From contig NC_081412.1 in NCBI RefSeq assembly GCF_030272615.1, forward strand, positions 684,890,583 to 684,954,582: 64,000 nucleotides of DNA, given 5' to 3'. The number at the start of each line of letters is the position of its first letter. Position 1 is the stretch's first letter. The DNA is from Cryptomeria japonica (lineage: Eukaryota > Streptophyta > Pinopsida > Cupressales > Cupressaceae). Made by a program: the position numbers and the translations under genes. The notes beneath the pieces are model-generated. The model was not told the origin of the DNA. It did not search any database and saw nothing but the letters and a program-made list of their open reading frames with translations. Shown piece by piece: positions 23,684 to 35,921 of the stretch.

Positions 23684-24560
23684 GTAATGAGAGAGATTGA
23701 GAGAGAGAGAGAGAAAGAGGGTTATTGTTCATTTTCTATCTATAGTTTATTGTTTATTTTTTGTCTAGGGTTTATTGTTCATTTTTTTTCAAGGGTTTTA
23801 TTGTTCATTTGTTTTTTGTCTAGGGTTTATTATTCATTTGTTTTTTGTCTAGGGTTTATTGTTCATTTTTTTTTGTCTAGGGTTTATTGTTCATTTACGT
23901 TTTTCTTTTTGTTTTCTACCTAGCATTTTAAGTTTTAACTATTTTTTATTTTTCATGTTTTCTACAATATTTGAAAACTAAAAACAACTATTTTAAACAT
24001 AAAATTAAATAAAAAATTTACACTATTAAACAAAAACGTTTTTCAAACTTAAAAATTTTAATCTACTCGCTACAATTAAAAAATAACAATAAATTAACAT
24101 GTTTTTAGAAAAATAATAATAATAAATGAAAAAAAATATAAAAAAAACAAAGGTGCATACCTGGAATGAGGGAAAAAATGGTCTAGGGGGTCGGCTCACA
24201 TGCTGAAAATGGGGACCCATGCTTCCTAAAAATGCTTACCCATTTTCTAAATAGTGAAAATGAGGAAAAAATGCCTAATAAAATAAATTTAAATACATTT
24301 ACAAAATGGGTGCTCATTTTTTATAAATCGGGCACCCGATTTGTAAAAATAGTGTGCCCATTTTGCTTTGGTGGACCGAACCAAAATGAGCACACGTTTC
24401 TGAAAATGTGTGCCCTTTTTATTCATGACTTGGGCCCTCGAAGTGAAATGGGTGCCCGATTTGTAAAAATCAGGCGCCCGTTTCTAGTGGGTAATTTTCC
24501 CAACCCGCAGATTTCCGTGGGATTGGGACCCAACTTTCAACTCTTACCCTAGTCCAAATT
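23237..24560. repeat. Simple and tandem repeats between elements C and D
   Basis: No gene. A 213-bp imperfect duplication begins CATCTAACCATACACATG (23241) and again at 23454. GGTCCTAGGATGT words recur at 23330-23635. A (GA)n run spans about 23634-23715. About seven 26-30-bp units of TTTATTGTTCATTT...GTCTAGGG lie at 23720-23900. GCCCGATTTGTAAAAAT recurs at 24320-24480. The 78-codon plus frame (23687) is translated repeat. Confidence 0.8.
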
Positions 24561-25012
24561 TTCCTCTATCGAAAGATAAACTTGTTTGTCATTGTTGACT
24601 CTGCCAAATTTCCCAAGTGCATCTCCACACCTATTTAGGAATTAACCTTGAATGAAATAATGCAAATACTAAAATAAATGTTGAATAGATATACTTCAGA
24701 TCTACAATTGTTGATGATGATGCAATGCTCTTTGATTGTAATCATAAATGTTGTATGTAATGGCATGAAAAACACATGAACATGAAAAACCCCTAATCAC
24801 ACACATGCTTGCATGATGATTGATGCAACTTTTCTCCACAATGCTTGAAGGATGAATTGCAGCCTTGAATCTCTAAAAATGCTTGATGATGAATGTTTCA
24901 TGGATACATGAATGATGGGGTATGTATGACATATAGGTTAAAATGAATTTATAGGATGTCTTTATATATGGTTACCTAGGTCGATTACCTATTAGGCTGA
25001 CCTCCAAAGGTC
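24561..25012. other. Unannotated flank of element D
   Basis: Non-coding. GATGATGCAATGC-type words, no LTR end, gene or tandem array seen. Confidence 0.5.
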
Positions 25013-25017
25013 ATGTC

Positions 25018-26329
25018 TGTAGGCACCTAAAAATGGTCAACGCTTGCGGAATCATACTTTAACATTTGCGCATTGCCTCATTTTAGGTTTTTGCGTCGCA
25101 TTAACATTTCTCCTATGTCACGCATTTGGTCTTTATCATTTGCGAGCATCGAGTCATTCTTCTGCATTCTTCATTTGTCTTTCTTTCGAATTTGGTCTTG
25201 TCGATAACAATCTTTAATCATGATTTTGGTCGATCTTGTCAATCTCTTATCAACTTGTCAATCTCGTCGTTTTACGATCGATTCGTCATCGATCCTTGTC
25301 CTTTTCAATCATGTCAATTTGGTCAATTTGTCATTGATTTTTGTCAACAAATCTCAATCAAATCATTTATCACATTGGTCATTTATCAATCTAAAATCAA
25401 GTCAAATCGAGTCAATTATCTTTCAAAACCTAATTCGCCTTCTAGGGTTTCATGATTTATTCATTTAACCTAATTTGTCATTTCTTCCTCTAGGTTAAAT
25501 AATTTATTTATTTATCCTAAGTCTTCTCATTACAATTAAATATTCATTTAATTGGCTAATTATTCCTCTTTTTGTGAATTAATTAATAAATGACAAATTA
25601 TTAATTAATTTACCTAATTTTCTAATTTCCATTATTTCTAATTTTCTAAATTTCTAATTTCCTATTTTCATTATTTCTAATTCTTAAATTCTACCTATTT
25701 TCTAATTTCCTAATTTTAATTTCCTCCTAATTAACTTGTCTCTAGTTCTCCCTATTTTTGTGCTTCATGTGTCATACTCTTGACATAGCAAGATGTCATA
25801 AGGTCCTAGCTCTCTAAGCATTGCATTGGAAATATGTCATAATTCATGACATAGAAGGTGTCATAACCTTCCTTTTTCCACTCAATTGTGCCATTTTTGA
25901 ACTCAATTGCCAAAATATCAATTTCATGCTAATTTGTCCTATCTCCAATTTATCTATAAATTGGATGATCTTCATCAATCAAGGCTAATAACTAATAATT
26001 GGTAATTGGTAATTAGGCTATCGAATCTATGCTTCTAGTACTCTTGATCAACAATCAATATCCATCTTGCTTTCAATTGTGTGTGTGCACTTGTAGGTGA
26101 GATCCACAATCCAACTATTTGAAGAGGAAAGAAGAACAATGGAGCCGCATGAAGAAGCATTCATATCCATGTTTGGTTTGCATAGTATTTACTTTTGAAT
26201 GTTTTGTCTTTATGTCTCTATTGAGTGTTGTTTAGGATTAGATCATTGCAATGAGTGTTTTTGTGATTGAGCTAATGTCTAGTGTTTTGATATACCTGTT
26301 TGTGATGATTTCCTATTTCCTAACCCACA
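25018..26329 (+). repeat. 5' LTR of element D
   Basis: 1312 bp, aligned with 34640-35916 over its whole length. It contains a strong hairpin (AATTAATTAATAA with inverse TTATTAATTAATT, about 25573-25608) and several TTGCG/CGCA words near its start. Confidence 0.9.
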
Positions 26330-26334
26330 TTAAT

Positions 26335-26352
26335 TGGTGAACCCGACGTGAA
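26335..26352 (+). other. Candidate primer-binding site of element D
   Basis: TGGTGAACCCGACGTGAA begins 5 bp after the LTR end, where a primer site must lie. I do not assign the tRNA. Confidence 0.6.
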
Positions 26353-28508
26353 CATGCTTGGATCTAATATTTCTTTGAATGTTTTGTGCAGTTGCAGATT
26401 TTTTTGTGGAGAAATTGCAGATTTTTCTTCAAAGAAAAAAACAGTCATAATCAATTGATAACGTAAAAAATTTCGTGTAGAATTAAAATAAACGATTTCT
26501 GGGTTTATTAGATCATGTTGTTACCTTTCCAGATCATTTTACGGTTTGTAATTTGGATAAATATTGATGAAGTTATGACATTTTTAAGTACGCTTCTGTA
26601 AATGGTCAAAATTTTGAAAAAAACAAAATCATGCAACTTTCATCTAGATTAATTTAGCTTGGCAAATTAATCATGCATTCATGCAAATTTTATCTAGATT
26701 AATCTAGGGTGGTAAATTTGATAAATTTTACATAGATCTCTTAATTCTCTAACATTGTTGGTAGCTTTGTGGCGAAACGCTTGACAAATAATTATTTCAC
26801 AAACTACTAACATACTTTATGCAGGTTCGCTAGTCAAAGAATAAACACCTCAAACTTCTAACTTGGGTTTTGTAGGTTGCCTTGGAGAAACAACTAAACT
26901 TGGTGTTTGTCATTAATGTTTTAGGCACCTAGTGATTTCTGAATAGGTTGGAATGAACATGTTTTTGATTTGATTGTTGAGTTTGACATTGGAGTAAGAG
27001 AGTATGCTCTCATCCTTTTAGGGTGATCAGAAATCCAGATCTTCAATACGATGCTCATGTCTTTGATTGTTTGTAACCCTTAGAGGGCCTGCCTTCCCGA
27101 CCACTTTGCTTTTGCAAGCAAGTGATAATCGTGAGAAGAGAACGACCCAAAGTGAGTACGGCTAGAATTCCTTGGCATTCTAACTCACTATAAAAAAATA
27201 CCTGATGAGCAAAAGCTTTAAAGGAAGTGTTACGTGGGAATTGTAGTTACTTGGGAAGTGATGACCCTTGGACTCTTTCTCATATCAACATCTAAGTAGG
27301 GCCTCTTGGTCTAAATTGTGCTTGCGCGACTACATTTGTTTGGTATCTTGGTGGGCTTAATGTCTCAATCACGCTTGCGTGACATCAAGGAGTAACACTT
27401 AACAGAAATCCTTACTACATACCTTGTTTTTAGAGGCCAAAAACCCTTCTAGTTGCTTGAGAAGGACAAATTCGGATACTTGGAAGAGATACTAAGTTCG
27501 CCATGGGGAGATTTCTATGGGGACTGATGCTTGGCTGCCCTGAGAAGTGAGTGTCGTGGAGGGGAGCCCGTGGGGTCAAGCATCTATGTATTCTCCTTGA
27601 ATCCCATAATGAGTCTACCTCTTAAGTACCTAATGTCCTTGCCTACCATAAGAAATGTGTCAATGAGCATGATTGTCTTGAGTCTAAGTTGAAATATCTT
27701 GTATTCTTTGATTGTCAAAAGTTGAATTGCATCTCATTTCAAAACAAGACAAATTGATTCAAAACAAGGTTAAACACAAGAACATTTCATCCAACAAAGT
27801 TCAAAACACCTTCAAACATGGTTGTCAAACATTTTTTAAAGTCTTGTCTCAACATTCATGTCACTTAGATCTAGGTTCATCCTAGTTGTCCATTTTGCAA
27901 AGTCATTGTCAAGTATCAAGGTTAGGTTTCACCTAAGTCATACTCCTTTTGCATATCAATAAGAGTCATCCACTTGCATATGTCCTCTTGCATTAAAGTC
28001 ATACCATTGTCATTCATTCATGTTTGCATACCTTATGTCTCTTCATTAAGCTTAGGTCATTATCATATCATATTAGGGTCACTTGCATATTAATTGTCCC
28101 TTTGCATATAGTGTCAAAACTAGGTATTGTCATACTTGAGTAATCCAAATCTTTGATAAACCCTAAGTCATTGTTAAGAAGTCTAGACCTTATCAAACCT
28201 TTTCTTTTTTTGTCATTATTATCATTTGGTCAAACCTAGCTTAGTATCCAAGCATATAGGGGAGAAATTGTCATCTTGTCCTTTTGTCACTTGGTCCTTT
28301 TGTCCTTTGAGGTCTAGACATCATTTCAATTTCCTAAGGGTCTCTTTTAGATTTGCATTTCAAAAGTTTGTCAAAATCTTGAAAAACAACCAAAAACATA
28401 GATTGTATTCTTGTCATAGATTGCATGCTCGTCTATCTATTTTGCATTTAGTTGCATATCATACATTATCCTTGAAAAATTCCAAAAATATTGCATTTGC
28501 ATAGTGAC
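26353..28508 (+). other. Long non-coding leader of element D with conserved blocks
   Basis: 2.1 kb without a gene. Three blocks recur in other elements here: GTATGCTCTCATCC...GGTGATCAGAAATCCAGA (27000-27045, also in E on minus at about 44130-44180); GAGGGCCTGCCTTCC and GTGAGAAGAGAACGACCCAA (27083-27150, in G on minus at 57541-57606); and AAGTTCGCCATGGGGAG...GGGACTGATGCTTGGCTG (27485-27588, in G on minus at 57118-57220). The conservation points to an RNA function such as packaging or translation control. Confidence 0.7.
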
Positions 28509-31319
28509 ATGTCTATTGAAACAAGGTTCCAAGCACCAATGATGCAACAAAGTTTGACATATCAACCGATAATGCAATCACAATTATATCCAACCCAACA
28601 ATGAAGCAACATTGATCAAACTTATCATGATGATGTAAATGTCCAAATACAAAAACTATAGGAGAAGCTAGCTCAAGAAAATGAGATATTGGAACAAAAA
28701 GTGAAAAACATTGCAAAGAATAGATCACAAGTGTCCAAAATGTTTCAAAAATTTCTAGGTCAAAATCCAAATATCGAGCCAATTGATGTAAGATCTCTTC
28801 TTGAGCAATCAGACATACCAGCTCTCCTCTCACAAATAGAGATGATGAAACAATTTCAAGAAAAGAGACAACAACATTATGTGCCTCCACAACAAGAACA
28901 AGAAGGTGTTTACTATCAATCAGATTTTCAACCAATACAACCAATGGTTCAACCAATTGTTAAACATATACAACCAACACAACCAATGGTCCAATTTCAA
29001 CAATATGTCCAACCAACTATACAATGTCAACAAATAGTTCAACCAATGGTGGAATATCAACAAGTTCAATCAACATATCAATGTCAACAACCACAATCAT
29101 CAAACATTCAAAAACAAAACTTGCAACATGCACCAAGCCAAGTTTCAAACATGTCAGAACAATTAAACCAAGTCCAATATCAAAACATGACATTAGATCA
29201 GAACCAACTCCTTGCCAACCAAGTTCAAATTCCAGATGCAACTATGTCAAAACCTCGAAAGAAAGGTGGCTTTATTGCAAGGCTCTTAAGGAACCTACCA
29301 AGTGAGTTTATTGAGGAAGATCAAGATAATACAATTATGTCTAGCAATGCCTCATCCCCCTGCAAACAAATTGACTCTCCAATGGCATCTATCCCTACAC
29401 CTCTAGAAGTTTCACAAGAACCTTCCATATTGTCCTCATTAAACAATGCACCCAAGGATGCAATTATTCAAGAGCTATCCATAATTGATTGCCATGATAA
29501 TCCAATTCATGATGCACATCCTTGTCATGTTTCAGATATACTAGAGCCAATGCTACAATGCACTTTATTGCCATTACCTGTTTTAGAGGACCCCATTCGA
29601 AGTCCCTCTTCCTCATGTTCAAGCATTGATTCCTTGCCAAAATCCATCACAAATGTTCAAAGTGCATCCCCTTCGTGCCAAATCATTGATTCCTTGTCAG
29701 AATCCTCCATGTATATCCAAAGTCTAACCCCATGTCAAGAGGATAATTTAGAGCACAAAGAAATGAGTCCTAAAGCAAAACAAGATCAAGATCCTGAAAC
29801 CTTATCATCCCATCCAATTGTTGACCAGGATCTCATGTTCCCAGACACTCATGATGATTCCCCTATTTTTTTCCATCCTATCCAAAGTCCCATTGACATT
29901 CCACTTCCTAAGCAAGATCAAGATATCCCAGTCCATCCAATCCCAAATGATCCCATTCCATTTCATGAACAAAATGTCCTTTCAAATCCCATTGATATTC
30001 AAGATATCCTTTCCATCCTTTCTGATGATCCCATTGAAAGTCAAGAGCAAAGCACCTTTAAAGAGGATTCCAATGATCTTCCTCCTTGTCAAGATCAAAT
30101 TATTCCTTCAGATCCTCCACAAGATCCTTTTGTTCCTCCATCTCCTTGTCTTAATGCTCCATATACACTCCAAGATCGCATTTCTTTTGATGATCCCATT
30201 ATTTCTCCCATTCCATCTCTTGAAGAGCCTATCATTGAACCATGTCCACTACACAATCCTAGTCCCCCTCATGATCCTAATCCCCCTCATGATTCTAACG
30301 TGTCAGTGCAAGATGTTCATGAACCCTTGACATGCATAATGGGTTCTTCCACTTTGGTGCAATCTGATCCACTTCAAGATCTCATTATCTCTCTCATATC
30401 ATATCCACCTCATAATGGACTCGTGTCTTCTTCCCAAAGAAAAGAGTATCCTACAAGTCAAGATATTCATAAAGGCAAAGGAGTAGATCTCCATAAGCAA
30501 GAATCTCTCCATATTAAAGAATATACTAATGGTCATGGCTACAGAGCTCACACTCAAGGCGTTGGTATCCCTTCAAAGTCAAAATTCAAATGTCCACCTT
30601 CCCCATCATCGCTTCCATCCATTCTAGGTCCCTATATCCCTCCATTTCCTATGCAACATCAACAAAGGCACACATCTTGGAGAACCTTCCATCCATCCCA
30701 CATGCCTCCATATCATTCCCATCCACACCAAAATTCATTCCCTCTTCCAAGCAATTTGGATGCCAAGTATAAACGTCATAAGTCTAGCAATCCACATGTA
30801 TTCAAGGATCAACATGTCCAATATAATCGACATGTCAAAGCAAAAGAAATATCCAAAAGGTCAGAAAGGCCCACTGAGCAAAATAAAGCAAATTCAAAAT
30901 ATATATGGGTTCCTAAATCCCTTGTGCAAGCAATGCACTCCAAGGAACCACAAAAGCATGAAAAATCAAAAACCATGTGGATCCCTAAGCGGCTCCTTGA
31001 AGCACAAAAGCCTAAGGAAACATCAAAATTGGCATCTAAAATTGTTGTTCCTCCATCTAAACTTTCCAAGTCTATTCCTCCATCACATTCTTCATCCGTT
31101 TTGGGCCCTTATGTCCCAAAATCCATAGCCTTTCCTCCGTCACAATCTCAATATCCAAAATACATCTTTCCTCCATCAGTCCATCACCCCTCAAGGTGTG
31201 TGCCAATTTCGATCTTGCCTTCATTTCCATCCACTCAAGCCCAATTCTTCCAATACCCTATCCATTATCCAATGCATATTTTCCATCCTTCCATCCCTCT
31301 GGTCCAATCCTTTGCATAA
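28509..31319 (+). pseudogene. Large Gln/Pro/Ser-rich ORF of element D, unknown function
   Basis: An open frame of 876 codons runs 28689-31319. The same frame extends upstream to an ATG at 28509 (MSIETRFQAPMMQQ) with only two stops between, a TGA after about 31 codons and a TAG shortly before 28680, so the original protein was about 936 residues. Seen: Gln-rich N-terminus with short helical segments (ALLSQIEMMKQFQEKRQQ), an acidic Asp/Pro/Ser-rich middle, and a basic C-terminus. Two short motifs are each doubled: ILGPYIP/VLGPYVP (open-frame residues about 646 and 803) and WVPKSL/WIPKRL (about 739 and 763). No zinc knuckle, protease or RT. By position it replaces gag; whether it acts as one is unknown. 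The long frame despite low complexity suggests past selection. Confidence 0.7.
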
Positions 31320-32280
31320 ATCCTTGCCTTAGTTTCATTTCATTTTCCATGTCCTTATCCTACCAACGTCTTTGAGCATACTTTTAAAGGTCATGGTCCA
31401 TTTTTTTCAAGGCTACTATCCAAACAAAAAGATGCTTGAGTCCTTCTTCCATCCCTATCATGTATCCATCCTCTATTGAAAAAGTCAAAATACAAACAAA
31501 AAAAAAAAAGTGAAAAAAAAAAAAAAGACAAAAGAAAAAAATAAAGAAAAATAATTCGTCCACTGGTGAAAACCTAGCAAACAGGTGCCTTGGGAAAGTA
31601 CCATGATGAAAACCTGGAAAATAGGCATCATGTGTAATCTATGAACTTCTTGCACACCACACATGGGGGCAGGTTTCCTCCTATCATATCCTTTTGTCCT
31701 TCATTGTTCCATTATCCTATCGAACCCCTGTCATTACCCTTCCTTGTCCTATCATCCCTCATGTCCAATTTCTCTTTCCACCTTTGATCTTGACAAGGCT
31801 GAGGATCGTTATGAGCATCATGCATCTTGTTCGCAGCTTTTAGTCTATCATAGCTTTTGGTCATTTATCCATTTGCTTATTATAACCTTTCATCCATATT
31901 CCCTAGCTTATTGCAACTTTCTACCACTGTCCCTTAGCCAACCCCGACCTTCAGTCCATGTCCCTTATCCATTCTTGGTCTTGCTTATCCTATCCATATC
32001 TTATCACTATCCATACACTCATTTTCATTCCTTGATCTTGATCTGACATAAGGATGCAAAATCTAAACATGGTTTCAAACACCTCTTGATATGTCCCTCA
32101 TGCCATGTCACTGCTTTACATTGTCATATCCAATCACTTGTCCCATCATGCAATAGCTCTTGGGAATTGCATCCGTATTGTCTCCATAATAAAAGGCCTT
32201 TGTATTCCCTCTATCCATCATCATTTCAGCAAGCCTATTTATTCACCTGTCATATTCCTTGTCTTGCTAGACACTGGGGG
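31320..32280 (+). other. Non-coding 3' region of element D with a conserved block
   Basis: An A-rich stretch (31495-31550) is followed by GGTGAAAACCTAGCAAACAG and GATGAAAACCTGGAAAATAG (31565-31630). The same block occurs in G on minus (51785-51945) after its pol remnant. The rest, 31660-32280, is C/T-rich with no supported gene. Confidence 0.6.
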
Positions 32281-32282
32281 CA

Positions 32283-32545
32283 AAAATCATAAAAATCAAA
32301 CAATGTCATGCAAAATCATAAAAATTGAAAAATGTCCTAAAAAAATCATAAAAATTGAATAATGTCCTGAAAAAAGTCTTAAAAAAAAATCAAATAATGT
32401 CCTGAAAAAATTCATAAAAATCGAAAAATGTCCTGAAAAAATTCATAAAAATCGAATAATGTCTTGAAAAAAATCCAAAAAAATCAAATAATGTCCTGAA
32501 AAAATAATCCCTAAAAAAAGTCATATAAAGTCCTGAAAAAATGAA
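32283..32545. repeat. A-rich minisatellite in element D
   Basis: About eight or nine units of 31-34 bp built on AATGTCCTGAAAAAATTCAT and AAAAATCGAA. No coding content. Confidence 0.8.
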
Positions 32546-32732
32546 AAAAAAAAAAATTGTAAAAACATTTCAAAAACATTAAAATCCAAAAACACGCATT
32601 TTGAAAATCAATAAAGTATTCACTTTGTGCATAGACAGATCACTGAGTATACATCCAACGATTCGCAATCAAACACTGCGCTTTAATGAAATCATGCGTA
32701 AATAGATGAACTTTTTCAATCAAATCAAACAC

Positions 32733-33231
32733 TCAAATTGATCCAAATTGTCTTATCAATCGCATATCAGTATCAAAATCATTTGTCCTTGTTCCTACTA
32801 TCATGGGTACAGGGTGTGGTATACTCGAAACCAGACTGTGTCCTGTCTTAGACGGGATATCACATGTCCTGAAACCAGACAGCATGATCATCCTATCAGC
32901 ATTTTCAACTTTTGACAATAAAGATCAAGCTGTTTGTCTGATTTGCTTGAATTTGTGTATCTTATCTTTTTATTGATTTATCTTTGGCTTCGATCATGTT
33001 CCTATGTTGCTCAATGATGTCACTGAGTGATTTAGAGTGACCGGAATGGCTCATGGTCTCTTTCTTTTTTTGATTGTGATTGTCGTTTGTCTGTGATGTG
33101 TCTGTCTTTTGCAAAAGGGGTTGCATTTCAGCTCTGGCCTTCAATGCCATGATGCTACGCATCCATTTTGCTACATAAAAATAAAGGTTCTCACCTACAA
33201 AGTGCATTACTGAAAGAGAGTTTTTCTTCAA
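32733..33231 (-). pseudogene. Possible antisense gene remnant in element D
   Basis: Two minus segments, 33231-32962 (a basic, helical 89-residue frame ending SLSDIIEQHRNMIEAKDKSI) and 32918-32733 (RTCDIPSKTGHSLVSSIPHP), lie in different frames. They occupy the place where E and G carry antisense PMD genes, downstream of an antisense TATA-like box (34362-34368) and a motif array. No PMD motif is seen. This could be a decayed or different cargo gene, or chance frames. Confidence 0.3.
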
Positions 33232-33980
33232 TTGTCCTTTGTCTCATTTTCTTCTTACTAACACTTCTTCCGTCAGTTTGGATAGTCAGTTCGGTCTAGT
33301 GCTCCGATATCCAAACATACATATTGCGTCCTGCATCCATTTGGTTAGTACATTTGCATTGCATCAAGCATCACATCAAGCATTTTATCCATTTCATATT
33401 ATAAATGCATCAACAATACATAAACATACATAAAAATACATCCATACATGTTCATACACAATGCATAAGTCATCCATACATGAAAAATAACTACAAATCA
33501 TAACACATATAGCATCCAATCATATCGATGCATATCATATCACATATCACAATCATGTCGGAGTACAAAATTGGACTATCTGTCCTAAGTATGGCCCGCA
33601 GGCTGACTATATAATGTCAAACTACATAATGTCCACTGTCTGTCATAAGGAGCACGTGCCTCTGTCACTAGGTTCTCCCTCTATCCTCCTCATCCCTACC
33701 ATGTCTCAAGTCCTGCTAATATCCGTGCTCCTGAGTCTATGTCGTAGTATGAAGCAGTCTGGTCGGTTCTCCCGCATGATCAATGGATACTGTCGACTCT
33801 GCATCACAATTGGGGCACATTTTGTCAGTTTTAGGGTTTGCTCCTATGGGTTGCATTTCCTCATTTTCATGTCCACCTTAGGGTGTTTTTCATCTATTCT
33901 GACCTATCCTACCCTTGTCCCCCCTTTTCAGGTCCTTTGCATGTAGTTTTGAACCTAAATTGAGTCTTACATGCACAATT

Positions 33981-34106
33981 GCGCTTGTGTCTTGACTCTT
34001 GCGCCTGTGTCTTGACTCTTGCGCCTGTGTACCCTTACACAAGCACAGAAGACCTCACACAAGCACAGAAGACATTACACAAGCGCAGAAGACCCTACAC
34101 AAGTGC
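33981..34106. repeat. Inverted 20-bp-phased motif array of element D
   Basis: GCGCTTGTG/GCGCCTGTG at 33981, 34001 and 34021, then the inverse CACAAGCAC/CACAAGCGC/CACAAGTGC at 34038, 34058, 34078 and 34098. All are spaced exactly 20 bp within each orientation. It lies where E and G have their intron arrays. Confidence 0.85.
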
Positions 34107-34361
34107 AGAAGTCAGTTTCTGCATCCCTTGTGGGCCCCGCAATGTCCCGCAAGCATTCACAATTCATGAAATTGAAAAAATGGGTTTTTGAGATCCATAT
34201 CGTTGCTCCCACATCATCCGGTCGTTTGTACATGTGTACACATTCTCTGAGGTGATCTACCATTTGGAATGTTTGCCATCTCTCTGCACGTGTCCTTGTC
34301 CAGAGCAATAAATCCTCCTCTTTGGCTAGTGCAAATGAGTTCTTTTCACCCTCTTGGTCCC

Positions 34362-34368
34362 ATTTATA
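34362..34368 (-). promoter_or_regulatory. Candidate antisense TATA box of element D
   Basis: The minus strand reads GCTATAAATGG. It lies between the 3' LTR and the motif array, the same relation as the plus-strand GGCTATAAG in element G (47351-47356), which precedes the PMD start codon by about 100 bp. Surrounding sequence (a CGAG...ATTGG...GGAAA string) also aligns between D and G. Confidence 0.45.
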
Positions 34369-34625
34369 GCTCTTTGTCATTGCATAGATGGACGTGCATC
34401 CTCTCCATCTTATGTTGGTCGTGGTCTTGTGCCCCTTAAATTGCTTATCCTTCATGCATCCAATCTCCGATTGTCAGTCCGTTCGATCTTATCATTTTTA
34501 TCGATCAATTGGCCTCTTTTCTGCATGTTTCCGGCCAATTCCTCGAGGGGGCATGCATATGTCATTATTGTCTAGGGCATTTTCATTATTGTTTTTTGAA
34601 ACAATGCTTAAAATCGCATTGTCTC

Positions 34626-35916
34626 AAAGAGGGGCAAAATGTAGACACCCAAAAATGGTCAATGCTTGCGAGGTCATACTTTAACATTTGTGCATTGCCT
34701 CATTTTAGATTTTTGCGTCGCATTAACATTTCTCCTATGTCACGCACTTGGTCTTTATCATTTGCGAACATCGAGTCATTCTTCTACATTCTTCATCTGT
34801 CTCGCTTTCGAATTTGGTCTTGTCGACAACAATCTTCAGTCATGATTTTGGTCGATCTTTGTCCTTGTCAATCTTGTCATATTGCGATCGATTCGTCATC
34901 AATCCTTGTCCTTTTCAATCATGTCAGTTTGGATCAATTTGTCATTGTTCCTCGTCAATTGGCGCATTTTCTCAATCAAATCATTTATCACATTGGTCAT
35001 TTATCAATCCAAAATCAAATCAAATCAAGACCTAATTCGTCTTCTAGGGTTTCGTGATTTAATCATTTAATCTTGTGTCATTTCTTCCTTTAGGATTAAT
35101 AAATTGTTTATTTATCCTAAGTCTTCTCATTACAATTAAATGTTCATTTAATTGGCTAATTATTCCTCTTTGTGAATTAATTAATAAATGACAAATTATT
35201 AATTAATCTACCTAATTTTCTAATTTCCATTATTTCTAATTTTCTCAATTTCTTAATTCCTAATTTCATAAATTCCTAATTTCTTAATTTCCACCTTTTT
35301 TCTAATTTCCTAATTTTAATTTCCACCTAATTAACTTGTCTCTAGTTCTCCCTATTTTTGTGCTTCATGCGTCATACTCTTGACATAGCAAGATGTCATA
35401 AGGTTCTAGTTCTCTAAGCTTTACATTGGAAATATGTCATAATTCATGACATAGAAGGTGTCATAACCTTCCTCTTTTCACTCATTTTTCCCATTTTGAA
35501 ATCAATTGCCTCTTATGTCAATTTAATGCTAATCTTGTCATCTCTCTAATTTATTTATAAATTGGATGAATTTCTTCAATCAAATCCCTAATAATTAATA
35601 ATTGGTAATCAGGCTATCAAATTTATGCTTCTAGTACTCTTGATCAATAATCAATATCCATCTTGCTTTCAATTGTGTGTGTGCACTTGTAGTTGAGATC
35701 TACAATCCAACCATTTGAAGAGGAAAGAAGAACAATGGAGCTGCATGAAGGAGCATTCAAGTCATGTCTATGGTTTGCATAATCTTTCGTTTTTGAATGC
35801 TTTATCTCATGTCTCTATTGAGTGTTGTTTAGGATAGATTCATTGCAATGAATGCTTTTGTGATTGAGCTATTATGTTTATATTGTTTGTGATGATTTCC
35901 TATTTCCTATGCTACA
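34626..35916 (+). repeat. Polypurine tract and 3' LTR of element D
   Basis: AAAGAGGGGCAAAA (34626-34639) abuts the LTR, 34640-35916 (1277 bp, TGTAGA...GCTACA). The target duplication ATGTC follows directly. Confidence 0.9.
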
Positions 35917-35921
35917 ATGTC

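Larger units (their letters stand above)
25013..35921 (+). mobile_element. Element D: complete non-autonomous Gypsy-type element with ATGTC target duplication
   Basis: Plus orientation. LTRs at 25018-26329 (TGTAGG...CCCACA) and 34640-35916 (TGTAGA...GCTACA) are flanked by ATGTC at 25013-25017 and 35917-35921, so both ends are certain. It contains a primer-site candidate, a 2.1-kb leader, one large ORF, a conserved 3' block, a minisatellite, an inverted motif array and a polypurine tract. No pol domain is visible. The LTR start, the tract AAAGAGGGGCAAAA and leader blocks match element G, which has Gypsy gag and protease, so D belongs to the same Tat-like group. The LTRs differ clearly (about 8-10% by eye), so D is older than G. 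Confidence 0.9.

Noticed and set aside
23687-23923. 78-codon plus frame with repeated FCLGFIVHFF
   Set aside because: It is a translated 26-30-bp minisatellite following a (GA)n run.
28513-28956. 147-codon minus frame
   Set aside because: Antisense of the repetitive Gln-rich start of the D ORF; hydrophobic only because CAA/CCA codons read as TTG/TGG on the other strand.
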